Assembly (NCBI RefSeq): GCF_000185305.1
Contig: NZ_GL622200.1
Span: 699,252 to 763,251 of the forward strand
Direction of reading: 5' to 3'
Source: Aggregatibacter segnis ATCC 33393
GTDB lineage: Bacteria > Pseudomonadota > Gammaproteobacteria > Enterobacterales > Pasteurellaceae
DNA: 64,000 nt
The notes below the pieces were generated by a model. It did no database searches, was not told where the DNA came from, and worked only from the letters and a program-made list of their open reading frames with translations. The translations under genes were made by a program, and so were the position numbers. Within the stretch, counting starts at the first letter, position 1. Every line of letters begins with the position of its first letter. Of this stretch, positions 29,474-39,450 are shown in pieces.

Positions 29474-29602
29474 ATGAAAAAAATCATTATGACATTATTT
29501 ATTGTTTTGAGTCTCAGCGCCTGTTCCGTCGGTGTAGGTGTTGGTGGCGGTTCTAATGGTGTCGGCGTAGGCGTTGGTGTTGGCACCGGCGTTCGATTCT
29601 AA
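29474..29602 (+). CDS. Tiny Gly/Val-rich lipoprotein (42 aa)
   Basis: A 42-residue protein with a complete lipoprotein signal: MKKIIMTLFIVLSLSAC, lipobox LSAC with Cys17. The mature part of 26 residues consists almost only of alternating G and V with a short SNG break, and ends TGVRF. A strong ribosome site AAAGGAGG precedes the ATG, and the start follows directly on the kinase-like gene's stop codon. It is followed by a strong terminator, so it is the last gene of the unit. Family unknown. Confidence 0.7.
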   Translation: MKKIIMTLFIVLSLSACSVGVGVGGGSNGVGVGVGVGTGVRF

Positions 29603-29603
29603 A

Positions 29604-29637
29604 AAAATGCCCGATAATGTTTCTTATCGGGCATTTT
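29604..29637. terminator. Bidirectional terminator after the small lipoprotein gene
   Basis: A 14-bp perfect stem AAAATGCCCGATAA / TTATCGGGCATTTT with a 6-base loop TGTTTC, flanked by A and T runs. It begins two bases after the lipoprotein stop codon and also closes the convergent DUF455 gene. Confidence 0.9.
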
Positions 29638-29642
29638 ATTTT

Positions 29643-30515
29643 TTACTGTTTAACATACGACTTTAATGTCTGTTCCACTTCATAAATCCAATCTAATTCA
29701 TGTTGCGTGAACCCTGCTTGTAAACGGGCATCAGTATTGATTACCCCTTTAAAAATCACAATACGATATTTATGTAGCAGTTCGGTAAAACATTTCATAG
29801 CCTCTAATCCGCGCTTGGCGGAAAGTGCGTGATACCAATGATTACCGATATAAACGTGTCCGATTTCATCCGTTAAAATCACATCTAAAATTTTGACGGC
29901 GGCCATATCTTTCCGTTGCGCAATTTTTTCTTGTAACACAGGCGTGGCATCCAGCCCTCGCGCTTCCAGTACACGCGGCACTAATGCCATACGTTCCCAA
30001 ATATCATGCGCGGTTGCCTGTGCCATTTCCCATAAACCGGCATGGGCTTCAAAATCGCCGTATTGATATCCAAGCGTATGCAAATGCGCGTTGACTAAGG
30101 AAAAATGGGTGCTTTCTTCACGTGCGACACGTAGCCAATCCTTTACAAATGCCATGCCTTCGCCTAATTCTTGTTGCGCATTTCGGCCAAACCGCCAAGC
30201 TGCATCTAAGCCTAAATTAATGGCATTAAATTCAATATGGGCAATAGCATGCAACGTTGCGGCATAACCTTCTTCTGTGGCGAAAGAACGTTTCGGCACA
30301 TCTTTCGGTGCAACGAGCAGCGGCTTCTGCGGAATACCGGCAAGATCCATTTGTGGTGTTATTTCCGGAAAATCGGATAATTCCGTCAATTTAATCTGCG
30401 GTAATAGCTCATCATAGAGATGATTTACTAAGCGGCATTTTTCTAACGGATCCGTGGTTTGTAGTGCCGTGGTGACGGCATGCCAAAAATCTTGAGCAGC
30501 ATAAAGTGCGGTCAT
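29643..30515 (-). CDS. DUF455 ferritin-like protein
   Basis: A 290-residue soluble protein of the ferritin-like DUF455 family. Probable metal-ligand motifs are seen in HAIAHIEFNAINLGLDAAWRF (E and H spacing), REESTHFSLVNAHL and ILTDEIGHVYIGNHWY. The family is related to the diiron MiaE hydroxylase but its substrate is not known. The start at 30515 (MTALYAAQ) is preferred to 30527 because the upstream ATGAGGGA contains the ribosome site for it. The first codons are an uptake signal (ATGACCGCACTT). It lies 16 bases after the stop codon of tesB. Confidence 0.8.
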   Translation of the reverse strand: MTALYAAQDFWHAVTTALQTTDPLEKCRLVNHLYDELLPQIKLTELSDFPEITPQMDLAGIPQKPLLVAPKDVPKRSFATEEGYAATLHAIAHIEFNAINLGLDAAWRFGRNAQQELGEGMAFVKDWLRVAREESTHFSLVNAHLHTLGYQYGDFEAHAGLWEMAQATAHDIWERMALVPRVLEARGLDATPVLQEKIAQRKDMAAVKILDVILTDEIGHVYIGNHWYHALSAKRGLEAMKCFTELLHKYRIVIFKGVINTDARLQAGFTQHELDWIYEVEQTLKSYVKQ

Positions 30516-30531
30516 TTTTTCCCTCATTTTT

Positions 30532-31398
30532 TTATTGTTCTTCCGGAACGTAACGAATTAACCCTTCTTGTTGTGTGGTGGCAATGAGTCTGCCATCTGC
30601 CGCAAAAAATTGACCACGTGCAAGGCCGCGGGCGGCATAGGCGTTGTTGCTTTCAATGGCATATAACAGCCAATCATTCATATCAAACGGGCGATGGAAC
30701 CAAATAGAATGGTCGATGGTGGCAACTTTCATGCCTTTTTGTAAAAAGCCTTTTTCATGGGGATGAAGTGCGGTCAAAATGCAATGAAAATCGGAGAAAT
30801 AGGCAAGCAGACATTGTTGAATGCGATAGTCTGTCGGTGCTTCGCCATTGGTGCGTACCCAAGAGTATTGTTGTGGTGGTAGTTTATGTCCGCGGAACGG
30901 GTTATTTAAATATTTGGTGCGAATATCAAATGGACGCTCTGCCGTAAATTTATCGCGCACGGCTTCCGGAATGGTTTGTGCCATTTGCTGAATGACCGAG
31001 CTTTCTGACATGAGGGCATCAGGTGCTTCTACCTTTGGCATCTCGCTTTGGTGTTCAAAGCCTTGTTCCAAGGTTTGGAAAGAGGCGGTGATATGACAAA
31101 TCGGTGATTTATGTTGAATAGCTTTTACCCGCATCGCCGTGAAATTTCTGCCCTCGCGTAAAATTTCGACGTCATAAATAATCGGATATTGACTGTCGCC
31201 CGGCGAGAGAAAATAGGCGTGGCAAGAATGTAAAAAACGATCTTGAGGGGCGACTTGAATCGCTGCAGAAAGTGCCTGCGCCACGACTTGACCACCAAAC
31301 ACTTGGCGAAACCCGAGATCTTGGCTTGCGCCGCGAAAAAGTAAATCGTCGATTTTTTCCAGTTTTAACAGTTCGATAAGTTGGTTAAGTGCGGTCAT
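30532..31398 (-). CDS. tesB: Acyl-CoA thioesterase II
   Basis: A 288-residue thioesterase with two hot-dog domains. The N-terminal LFRGASQDLGFRQVFGGQVVAQAL is typical of TesB; catalytic residues are expected in HATIDHSIWFH-like segments (here KVATIDHSIWFHRPF), with D and Q in the second domain. It hydrolyses medium and long acyl-CoA. The start 31398 (MTALNQLIELLK) fits the family and has ATGAGGA as ribosome site, so the in-frame ATG at 31410 is unlikely. As in the next gene, the start codon merges with an uptake signal. Confidence 0.93.
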   Translation of the reverse strand: MTALNQLIELLKLEKIDDLLFRGASQDLGFRQVFGGQVVAQALSAAIQVAPQDRFLHSCHAYFLSPGDSQYPIIYDVEILREGRNFTAMRVKAIQHKSPICHITASFQTLEQGFEHQSEMPKVEAPDALMSESSVIQQMAQTIPEAVRDKFTAERPFDIRTKYLNNPFRGHKLPPQQYSWVRTNGEAPTDYRIQQCLLAYFSDFHCILTALHPHEKGFLQKGMKVATIDHSIWFHRPFDMNDWLLYAIESNNAYAARGLARGQFFAADGRLIATTQQEGLIRYVPEEQ

Positions 31399-31526
31399 GA
31401 TTTTCCTCATTTGTTTAAAGTTCAGGCTGTTCTGATGTGATCCGGAGATAACATTTGCAATTCAATAGGGCTTATTGCATAATGCGAAGCCTTAATCGCA
31501 CTATCAAATCTTGCGGTTAATTCAAT

Positions 31527-31636
31527 GGAAACCTTTTCGGTCCCTCGCAATGAAGTCTGGTTTACCAGGTCAGGTTCGGAAGAAAGCAGCCAGAGTCAGA
31601 ATTTTCGTGTGCCGAGACTAAGCCGGAAAGGTTTCC
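31527..31636 (+). ncRNA. ffs: 4.5S RNA (signal recognition particle RNA)
   Basis: About 110 bases that fold as the bacterial SRP RNA. The ends GGAAACCTTTTCGG and CCGGAAAGGTTTCC pair. The apical region contains the conserved CAGGTCAGGTTCGGAAGAA and AGCAGCC segments, which form the Ffh-binding domain with a GGAA tetraloop. The RNA pairs with Ffh to target membrane proteins. The ends are inferred from pairing; the promoter (GTTAAT at 31515-31520) is weakly supported. Confidence 0.93.
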
Positions 31637-31655
31637 ACCTTTCCAGCCTTTCCTT

Positions 31656-33389
31656 TTAAATACGTTGTGTCAGTTGCTTGAAAAAGCCATTTTCTTTATT
31701 GATCAATTCGCTGTACGAACCTTGTTCAATTAATCGACTGTTATCGATCACCACAAGTTGATCAAACTGCTCAATGGCCGTTAAACGGTGCGTCACCATA
31801 ATTAAAGTCTTGCCGACACTGTGAGCCAAAATCGCTTGCAGAATATTGCGTTCGGTTTCGCGATCCAAGCCTTCTGTCGGTTCATCTAAGAGTAAAATAG
31901 GCGCATCATTTAATAACACACGCGCTAAGCCTAAACGACGTTGTTCACCGCCCGATAACGGACGACCGCCGTCTCCCAGCCATAAATCTAATCCTTGTTC
32001 TTGATTCACTAATTTTTCCAAGCCCACTTGTTGTAGCACAGCAACCATTTTTTCATCGCTTAATGGCGCATGGGTAGCCAGTTGCAAGTTGTTACGCAAC
32101 GTATCGCTAAACACATGCACGCGTTGGGTTAAGAAACAAAATTGTTGGCGTAAACTGCTTTCGCTATAGGCTTGAATGCGATTGCCGGCGAATAAGATTT
32201 CCCCTTGATTGGCATCATAATTGCGTACCAATAATTGAAGTAGCGTCGATTTGCCGCTGCCGGTTTTTCCTAAAATGGCAAGTTTTTCACCGGTTTGAAT
32301 ATGGAGATTTAAGTCCACTAATGCCGGGTTATCACGTTGCGGATAAGTGAAATGAACTTGATTAATTTGCAATAACGGCGCTTGAGTTTGGCTTTCAACA
32401 AGTTGTGTACCGGAAAAATCCACCAGCGGTTGCTGTTCGATAATATCTGTCACCCGTTCAGCCGATGCTACCATTTGCCCGATGTGCAAAAATGCGGCGC
32501 CGATCGGCATCAGAATTTCAAACGAGGCGAGGGCGGCAAAGGCAAACAAGCCAATCAACGCGGCGCGGTATTCATCGCTGCCCAAATCCACTTGTGCGGC
32601 AAACCACATCACAATACATAACACCAAGCCGTTGGCGAACAACAAAAGTGCGGTGGAAAATCCTGATAAATTCGCTTCCTGTTGTTGATAGGCTTGCCAT
32701 TGCTGTTCGGTTTGGCTCAATTTCCCTTTTAGTTTTTCTTCCCCGTTAAATAACAACAGTTCTGCTTGTGCTTGAATAAATTCCACAAATTGCGTGCGGT
32801 AAAGCGCGCGCGATTGGGTTAGTTTTGCGCCGAATTTGTTGCCCAGATGGTAAAAGATTGTTGGAATCACCAATAATAATGTCAGTAACGTGAGACCAAG
32901 GAACAGTGCAAGTGGCACATGAACAAAACTTAATCCAATGCTAATAAATGTAATCACCACAATGGCGCTGATAAACGGTGCAATCAGGCGAAGATAAAGT
33001 CCGTCCAAGGTATCTACATCGGCAACCAAACGGTTTAATAAATCACTGTTACGATAGCGATTGAGCACGCCCGGGCTTAACGGAATAATTTTGCTAAACA
33101 CTTGCACGCGTAATTTGGCTAACACGCGGAAAGTGGCATCGTGGGTAACGACTTTTTCAAAATAGCGTGCCACAGTACGCCCGATGGCTAAACCGCGTAC
33201 GCTGGCAGACGGATAGAAAAAGTTAAAGAGCGAACCCAAGCCGGCAATGGCGGTCGCCGCCAAGAACCAACCGGAAAGGGTAAGTAACCCGATGCTGGAG
33301 GCAAGTCCTAGAATCATTAACAAACCACCGAAAATTAACGGCAGTTTGGCAAATTTAAATAAACGAATAAAAGGCAATAAAGCACGCAT
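31656..33389 (-). CDS. cydC: CydC, glutathione/cysteine exporter subunit
   Basis: A 577-residue ABC exporter half-transporter with six membrane helices in the first 320 residues and a C-terminal ATPase: Walker A GKTGSGKST near 372-380, signature LSGGEQRRLGLARVLL near 484, Walker B ILLLDEPTEGLD. With CydD it exports thiols to the periplasm and is needed for assembly of cytochrome bd. Its ATG overlaps the cydD stop by one base (TAATG), so the pair is coupled. Length is normal. Confidence 0.95.
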   Translation of the reverse strand: MRALLPFIRLFKFAKLPLIFGGLLMILGLASSIGLLTLSGWFLAATAIAGLGSLFNFFYPSASVRGLAIGRTVARYFEKVVTHDATFRVLAKLRVQVFSKIIPLSPGVLNRYRNSDLLNRLVADVDTLDGLYLRLIAPFISAIVVITFISIGLSFVHVPLALFLGLTLLTLLLVIPTIFYHLGNKFGAKLTQSRALYRTQFVEFIQAQAELLLFNGEEKLKGKLSQTEQQWQAYQQQEANLSGFSTALLLFANGLVLCIVMWFAAQVDLGSDEYRAALIGLFAFAALASFEILMPIGAAFLHIGQMVASAERVTDIIEQQPLVDFSGTQLVESQTQAPLLQINQVHFTYPQRDNPALVDLNLHIQTGEKLAILGKTGSGKSTLLQLLVRNYDANQGEILFAGNRIQAYSESSLRQQFCFLTQRVHVFSDTLRNNLQLATHAPLSDEKMVAVLQQVGLEKLVNQEQGLDLWLGDGGRPLSGGEQRRLGLARVLLNDAPILLLDEPTEGLDRETERNILQAILAHSVGKTLIMVTHRLTAIEQFDQLVVIDNSRLIEQGSYSELINKENGFFKQLTQRI

Positions 33390-35152
33390 TAGTTAATATC
33401 CTGTTGTCGTTGTGCCAATAATTCGGCGAAGAAACCTTGATGTTGCAGTTGGTCAAAATGTCCCTGCTGAATAATTTGTCCGTGGCGCATCACCAAAATG
33501 GTGTCGCATTGTTTCAGATCTTCAATGCGGTGGGTTATCATCACGGTTGTTTGTTGGCGACTGATGTGTTGCAAGGCTTGTAATACCTGATTTTCCGATT
33601 GCGCATCAAGGCTGGCAGTCGGTTCATCTAATAACAACAAATTGCCTTTACGCAGTAGCGCACGTGCAACGGCTAAACGTTGTGCTTGACCCACTGACAC
33701 GCCAATGCCGCCTTCTTTAATTTCTGCCTCTAAGCCGAGACGGTCGGTAAATTCTTTCGCTTGCGCTAATGCCAACGCGTGATCGATTTCTTGCGCGGAA
33801 GCTTGAATGTCGCCCAATAATAAATTCTCTTTAATTGAGCCTTGCAACAACAACGGGTTTTGTCCAACCCAGGCAATGTGTTTGCGCCATTGGGCTAAAT
33901 CGACATCGCGCAATTCTTGCCCGTTGATTTTCAGGCTGCCTTCATAAGATAAAAAGCCCAAAATGGCATTGATCAGCGAGGTTTTTCCGGCACCGCTTTG
34001 CCCTACAATCGCAATGTGGCTCTGGGCCGGAATATGGAAATTCAGCGCCTCTGTTAGCGGTTTGCCTTGTGGCGACAAGACAACCACATTTTCACCTGAA
34101 ATTTCCACCGCACTTTGGCTTTCAAATGCCGCTTTGCTGTCGCCTTGGGCGATTAAATAATCTTCTTCTAAGAAATCTACAATGGCATCTGCCGCACCGA
34201 TACCGGCGGCACGGTCATGATAATAGGTGCCGAGGTCGCGTAATGGTTGGTAAAACTCCGGTGCAAGAATGAGGCAGAAGAAACCGATAAAGAGTGTAAT
34301 CGGCATGCCGTAACTGCCGAATTCCACTTGTCCTAAATAACTGAAACCGAAATACACTGCCATTAATGCAATAGAAATCGAAGTGAAAAACTCGAGGACG
34401 GCAGAGGAGAGGAACGCCATTTTTAGCACATCCATGGTAGTTTCACGGAAATCTTCCGTACTGTTTTCAATATGGCGGGTTTGCTCGGAAGTGCGGTCGA
34501 ATAAACGTAAGGTTTCCAAACCGTGCAGACGATCGAGGAATTGACCGCTTAACCGCGCAAGGGTATCCATGTTCTTTTGGCTGCTGTCTGCTGCCGCTTT
34601 TCCCACCAAAATCATGAAGATAGGAATCAGCGGTGCAGTGCCCATTAAAATCAAACCGGCTGCCCAGTTTAACGGGAACACGGCAATCAGAATAATCATC
34701 GGCACAATGGCGGAAAGCGCTTGTTGCGGTAAATAGCGGGCGTAGAAATTGTGCAGGTTTTCCACCTGTTCCAACATGATGGTTGCCCAGCTGCCGGCAG
34801 GTTTATTGTTAATCGTTGCAGGGCCAACTTGATGGATTTTATCCAAAATTTGCTGACGAATAATATTCCGCAATAATTGACCGCACTTGAAGCCGATTTT
34901 TTCTCGGATCCATAAAATCAGCGCACGTAGCGCAAAGCCGACGACTAAGCCGATAAAGTAAGGCGCTAAACCGGTGGCCGGTTCGCCCAGAATAATGAGC
35001 TTATGCAGCAAAGAGGCCAAGAGATAAGTCTGCCCCACTAAAATCACTGAGGAGAACGTAGCGAGCAGAATGTTGAGATTCAAATATTTTTTAATCGGCT
35101 TTTGCTGTGTGCGAAGCCATTGTTGCAAATATTTTTGACGAGATTTATCCAT
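33389..35152 (-). CDS. cydD: CydD, glutathione/cysteine exporter subunit
   Basis: A 587-residue ABC half-transporter. Transmembrane helices fill residues 25-320; the ATPase has Walker A GQSGAGKTS near 388, the signature VSVGQAQRLAVARALL and Walker B LLLLDEPTASLD. It forms the heterodimer with CydC. The unit trxB-cydD-cydC, all minus strand, follows the order known in Haemophilus influenzae. A hairpin (35186-35205) separates it from trxB. Confidence 0.95.
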   Translation of the reverse strand: MDKSRQKYLQQWLRTQQKPIKKYLNLNILLATFSSVILVGQTYLLASLLHKLIILGEPATGLAPYFIGLVVGFALRALILWIREKIGFKCGQLLRNIIRQQILDKIHQVGPATINNKPAGSWATIMLEQVENLHNFYARYLPQQALSAIVPMIILIAVFPLNWAAGLILMGTAPLIPIFMILVGKAAADSSQKNMDTLARLSGQFLDRLHGLETLRLFDRTSEQTRHIENSTEDFRETTMDVLKMAFLSSAVLEFFTSISIALMAVYFGFSYLGQVEFGSYGMPITLFIGFFCLILAPEFYQPLRDLGTYYHDRAAGIGAADAIVDFLEEDYLIAQGDSKAAFESQSAVEISGENVVVLSPQGKPLTEALNFHIPAQSHIAIVGQSGAGKTSLINAILGFLSYEGSLKINGQELRDVDLAQWRKHIAWVGQNPLLLQGSIKENLLLGDIQASAQEIDHALALAQAKEFTDRLGLEAEIKEGGIGVSVGQAQRLAVARALLRKGNLLLLDEPTASLDAQSENQVLQALQHISRQQTTVMITHRIEDLKQCDTILVMRHGQIIQQGHFDQLQHQGFFAELLAQRQQDIN

Positions 35153-35175
35153 AAGTTATGTTGTATCAGAAACAG

Positions 35176-35205
35176 AAAAACGGAAGGTGGGCGTTATTGC
35201 CCACC
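35176..35205 (-). terminator. Terminator-like hairpin between trxB and cydD
   Basis: GGTGGGC / GCCCACC, 7 bp with a 6-base loop, followed on the minus strand by TTCCGTTTTT. It probably ends the trxB transcript at least partly. Confidence 0.5.
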
Positions 35206-35247
35206 CTGTATTGCACAATGTGTTGTCTCGGTGCAATGACCGAACAG

Positions 35248-36213
<966 letters not shown>

Positions 36214-36257
36214 TTATCAACTTGAAATTTGTGGGCGGTATTATAGAAGATTTCCCA

Positions 36258-37115
36258 TCAGTACAACAACGAATAGAGCAATCGGCGGTATTTATTGGTT
36301 ACCGGATCGTTGTTGCCGATGGCGGCTAAAATGGATAAAAATTCCTGCTTAATTTTGCCGTCTTCCGCACCTAAATCTTGACGTAAAATGGTAAATAACA
36401 ACTCCAAGGCTTCTTCGTTGCGGTTAGCTTGGTGTAATTGCAACGCCAATTTCAACGCAAGATCATGGGTTGGCTGTTTCGCAAATTCTTCCTGTAATTG
36501 TTGAATTTCCGGTGTATCAGCAGCTTTAATCAACAACTCAATTTGCGCTTGTAAACCTTGCCAGCGACTGTCACGATCTTGCAATGGGATCTTGTTTAAA
36601 ATCTGTTGCGCAGGCTCAGTTTTTTTCATCGCGATATAGGTTTCCGCATAGAGTAGCGCGATCTCGCTGTTTTTCTGATCAGACAACTCCCACGCCTCTT
36701 TTAACAACGGCAATGCCTGCGCATAATTTTCCACTGCAAGCAAATCCAACGCCTGATTAAATTTGATTTCTTCCTCTTTCGGCAAAATCACACTCAAACG
36801 CTGTTGCAATGTGGTGTTGTCCAACGCTCCCTGAAAGGCATCCAACGCTTGTCCGTCTCTAAATAAATAAGTGGTCGGCAAGGCTTGAATACGGAATTGC
36901 GCCGCCACCATTTGTTCTTTTTCACAATTGACTTTGGCTAACACAAATTGCCCTTGGTATTGGTTGGCATAATTTTCCAAGGTTTTCACAAACGCCACCG
37001 AATCTGCATGGCTTGGCGCATAAAACGTGATCGCCAAAGGATGATGTTGTGAAAGCTGTAAAATTTCGTTGAGATTTTGCTCGTTTAGATCACGAATGGC
37101 TGGAAAATCAGTCAT
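36258..37115 (-). CDS. cnoX: CnoX (YbbN), thioredoxin-fold chaperone
   Basis: A 285-residue protein with an N-terminal thioredoxin fold (residues 1-110) and C-terminal TPR-like helices. The usual CxxC is replaced: the active-site position reads FYAPSHADS, with no cysteine at all. Cys44 in VNCEKEQ is the only cysteine near the fold. It should therefore work as a holdase that binds unfolding proteins and hands them to GroEL or DnaK rather than as a reductase. It lies upstream of trxB on the same strand, 53 bases away. Confidence 0.87.
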   Translation of the reverse strand: MTDFPAIRDLNEQNLNEILQLSQHHPLAITFYAPSHADSVAFVKTLENYANQYQGQFVLAKVNCEKEQMVAAQFRIQALPTTYLFRDGQALDAFQGALDNTTLQQRLSVILPKEEEIKFNQALDLLAVENYAQALPLLKEAWELSDQKNSEIALLYAETYIAMKKTEPAQQILNKIPLQDRDSRWQGLQAQIELLIKAADTPEIQQLQEEFAKQPTHDLALKLALQLHQANRNEEALELLFTILRQDLGAEDGKIKQEFLSILAAIGNNDPVTNKYRRLLYSLLY

Positions 37116-37303
37116 GTTCTTCTCTTGTTTTGAATGAAATGAATGGCGCGCATTATAGCAAAGTGCGGTGGGATTTTTTAGTGTTTTTCAGGGGATGGCA
37201 TCTTAAAGGATTGTAATATTAGCGACTCGCATAAAGGCGATCCGGATAGGGTCTAAATACGCAAAACATCCGAAAAATTGACCGGACTTTAAAATAAAAA
37301 GAT

Positions 37304-38257
37304 CTAAACATCCTCAATTTGAAACTGCTTACGCCAGCGATTCGGTGAAATCTTATGTTTCTTCAAGAAGTGCTGACGCAAGGCGGTATCGCTATGAAAT
37401 CCGCTTTGTTCTGCAATATCAGTAATAGATAAATCTGTGCTTTCCAAAAGCTCTCTTGCTCGCTGTAGCCTTGCTTCAATTAACCATTGATTTAATGACA
37501 TTCCGGTTGCTTTGCGAAAATGTCGGGTGAAAGTGCTACGGCTCATTGACAAACGTTCGGCAAGGCTATCAGTCGAATGAAGTGCGGTCAGATTTTCATT
37601 TAAATAAGCAAGCAACGCATTGATATTATGATTAGGTGTGGAACGAGAAATAGGGCGTTCGATAAATTGTGCTTGTCCGCCTTCACGATGAGGGGGGATA
37701 ACCAGTATTCGGGCAATATGATTGGCAATTTTCACACCATATAATTTACGGACAATAGAAAGGCAACAATCCATTGAAGCGGCTGTTCCTGCTGAGGTAA
37801 TCAGTCGATCTTCTTCTAAATAAATAGGATTTAAATCCCATTTCACCTGCGGAAAACGATTAGTAAAATCACTATCTCCTAGCCAATGTGTGGTTGCTTT
37901 TTTACCGTTAAGTAGACCACTGCACGCCAACACATAGGCGCCATAACATAAACCCACCACTGTCGCACCACGTTGATACGCTTGCCGTAACGCTGTTAAT
38001 AAAGCCTCGCTCGGCATCACTTGAGTATCATGCCATCCAGTCATCACAACAATATCGGCATTCTCTAACCATTCTAAACCACCATCTAAATGTATGTGAA
38101 ATAGCGAGTTTGTCAGGTTGTCCGAATCGCTAACGATTTTATACTCAAATAACGGCTTGCCGTTTAAATCCGACATAGAAAAAACGGAATATGCCATCGC
38201 AAAATGAATGGGCATCATTTGTTCATACACAATCAAAGCAACTGTGGGTGTATTCAT
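37304..38257 (-). CDS. GlxA-family transcriptional regulator (DJ-1/PfpI plus AraC domain)
   Basis: A 317-residue regulator with an N-terminal DJ-1/PfpI-like domain (cysteine in VVGLCYGAYVLACSG, about residue 107) and a C-terminal AraC-type DNA-binding domain with two helix-turn-helix units (LAERLSMSRSTFTRHFRKATG; ITDIAEQSGFHSDTALRQHF). The start at 38257 has AGGAGA 6 bases upstream. It is divergent from the exported metallo-hydrolase gene with 141 bases between the starts, so it probably regulates that gene and itself. The ligand is unknown. Confidence 0.85.
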   Translation of the reverse strand: MNTPTVALIVYEQMMPIHFAMAYSVFSMSDLNGKPLFEYKIVSDSDNLTNSLFHIHLDGGLEWLENADIVVMTGWHDTQVMPSEALLTALRQAYQRGATVVGLCYGAYVLACSGLLNGKKATTHWLGDSDFTNRFPQVKWDLNPIYLEEDRLITSAGTAASMDCCLSIVRKLYGVKIANHIARILVIPPHREGGQAQFIERPISRSTPNHNINALLAYLNENLTALHSTDSLAERLSMSRSTFTRHFRKATGMSLNQWLIEARLQRARELLESTDLSITDIAEQSGFHSDTALRQHFLKKHKISPNRWRKQFQIEDV

Positions 38258-38398
38258 TTTATTTCTCCTACTTTGATATGAGCATAACACAGAAATGACC
38301 CGATTATTACGTTTATTGATTTCTTATCCATTTTTGCGCAATTTTGTTCTCACTATAATATGTTTATTCATTCAATAACGTATAGAAAAGGAAAAACA

Positions 38399-39271
38399 AT
38401 GAACTTAAAAACCTTAATTAGCACTACAGCATTGGCTATTAGTGCAAATACTTTCGCTGTAGATCTTGCCTCTAAAAACACTGATAGCTACCAACATATC
38501 CGCAATGCTACTGGTCGCCTGAACTATGCTGGGAAAACTTTTTTAATTGATCCGATGCTTGCTGAAAAAGGACGTTATGCAGGCTTTGAAGGGACATTAA
38601 ATAGCCATTTGCGTAATCCACTTGTGGAATTACCGATGAAAACAGAAGATACTTTCAAAGATGTTGATGCCATTATTTTGACTCATACACATGAAGATCA
38701 TTGGGATGAGGTTGCACAAAAAATTTTACCTAAATCCATCAAAATTTTTGTGCAACATGAACGGGATGGCGACTTACTCAAAGCGCAAGGTTTTACTAAC
38801 ATAACCAGTTTATCGCTAGAAAAACCGGTGGAGTTCGAAGGTATTATTTTAAATAAAACCGGCGGTTCTCACGGCACAACGGAAATGTACGCAGTACCAC
38901 AATTAGCTGAGATTTTAGATGAGGCGATGGGAGTAACATTCCAAGCGAAAGGTCATCCAACGGTGTACTTGGTTGGTGACACAGTTTGGACTGCCGAAGT
39001 AAACAAAGCCATTAATCGTTATAAACCTGATGTAATGATTATGAACACCGGTGATGCGCGTACCTTAGCTTTTCCGAATGACGGCATTATTATGGGGTTA
39101 CAAGATGTTGCTCATGCTCGTAACATGCTACCGAATACAAAACTTATCACAGTGCACATGGATGCGGTAAACCATATGTCTGTTTACCGTAAGGATTTAC
39201 GTCAATTTGTCCAAGCAAACAAGCTTGAAAATGTAGTAATTCCAGAAGATGGTGAAACAGTGAATTTTTAA
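38399..39271 (+). CDS. Exported metallo-beta-lactamase-fold hydrolase
   Basis: A 290-residue protein with a signal peptide (residues 1-20, ending TFA before VDLAS). The metallo-beta-lactamase zinc motif HTHEDHWD is seen near residues 98-105, with further ligands in GGSHGTTEMY, VGDTVWTAE and the late VHMDAVNHMS. It resembles UlaG-like lactonases in fold, but those are cytoplasmic; the signal peptide places this one in the periplasm. AAAAGGA precedes the ATG. It is divergent from a GlxA-type regulator that probably senses its substrate or product. Confidence 0.83.
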   Translation: MNLKTLISTTALAISANTFAVDLASKNTDSYQHIRNATGRLNYAGKTFLIDPMLAEKGRYAGFEGTLNSHLRNPLVELPMKTEDTFKDVDAIILTHTHEDHWDEVAQKILPKSIKIFVQHERDGDLLKAQGFTNITSLSLEKPVEFEGIILNKTGGSHGTTEMYAVPQLAEILDEAMGVTFQAKGHPTVYLVGDTVWTAEVNKAINRYKPDVMIMNTGDARTLAFPNDGIIMGLQDVAHARNMLPNTKLITVHMDAVNHMSVYRKDLRQFVQANKLENVVIPEDGETVNF

Positions 39272-39450
39272 AAACAAGCGGTTGAGTTCTTAGGATAATT
39301 TACAAAAAACACCTAAAAATTTGACCGCACTTTTCATCTCCTTTTTTATCTATTATTTCCTATCGGTAAAAAATGTTGTTCATAAAGTGCGGTTTATTGC
39401 TTAATCATTTATCCGTACAATCTGCCTCATCAGATATTAAGGAGGCAACG

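Noticed and set aside
31436-31460. CRP-like site upstream of the 4.5S RNA gene (TGTGATCC)
   Set aside because: The second half-site is missing, so it was not counted.
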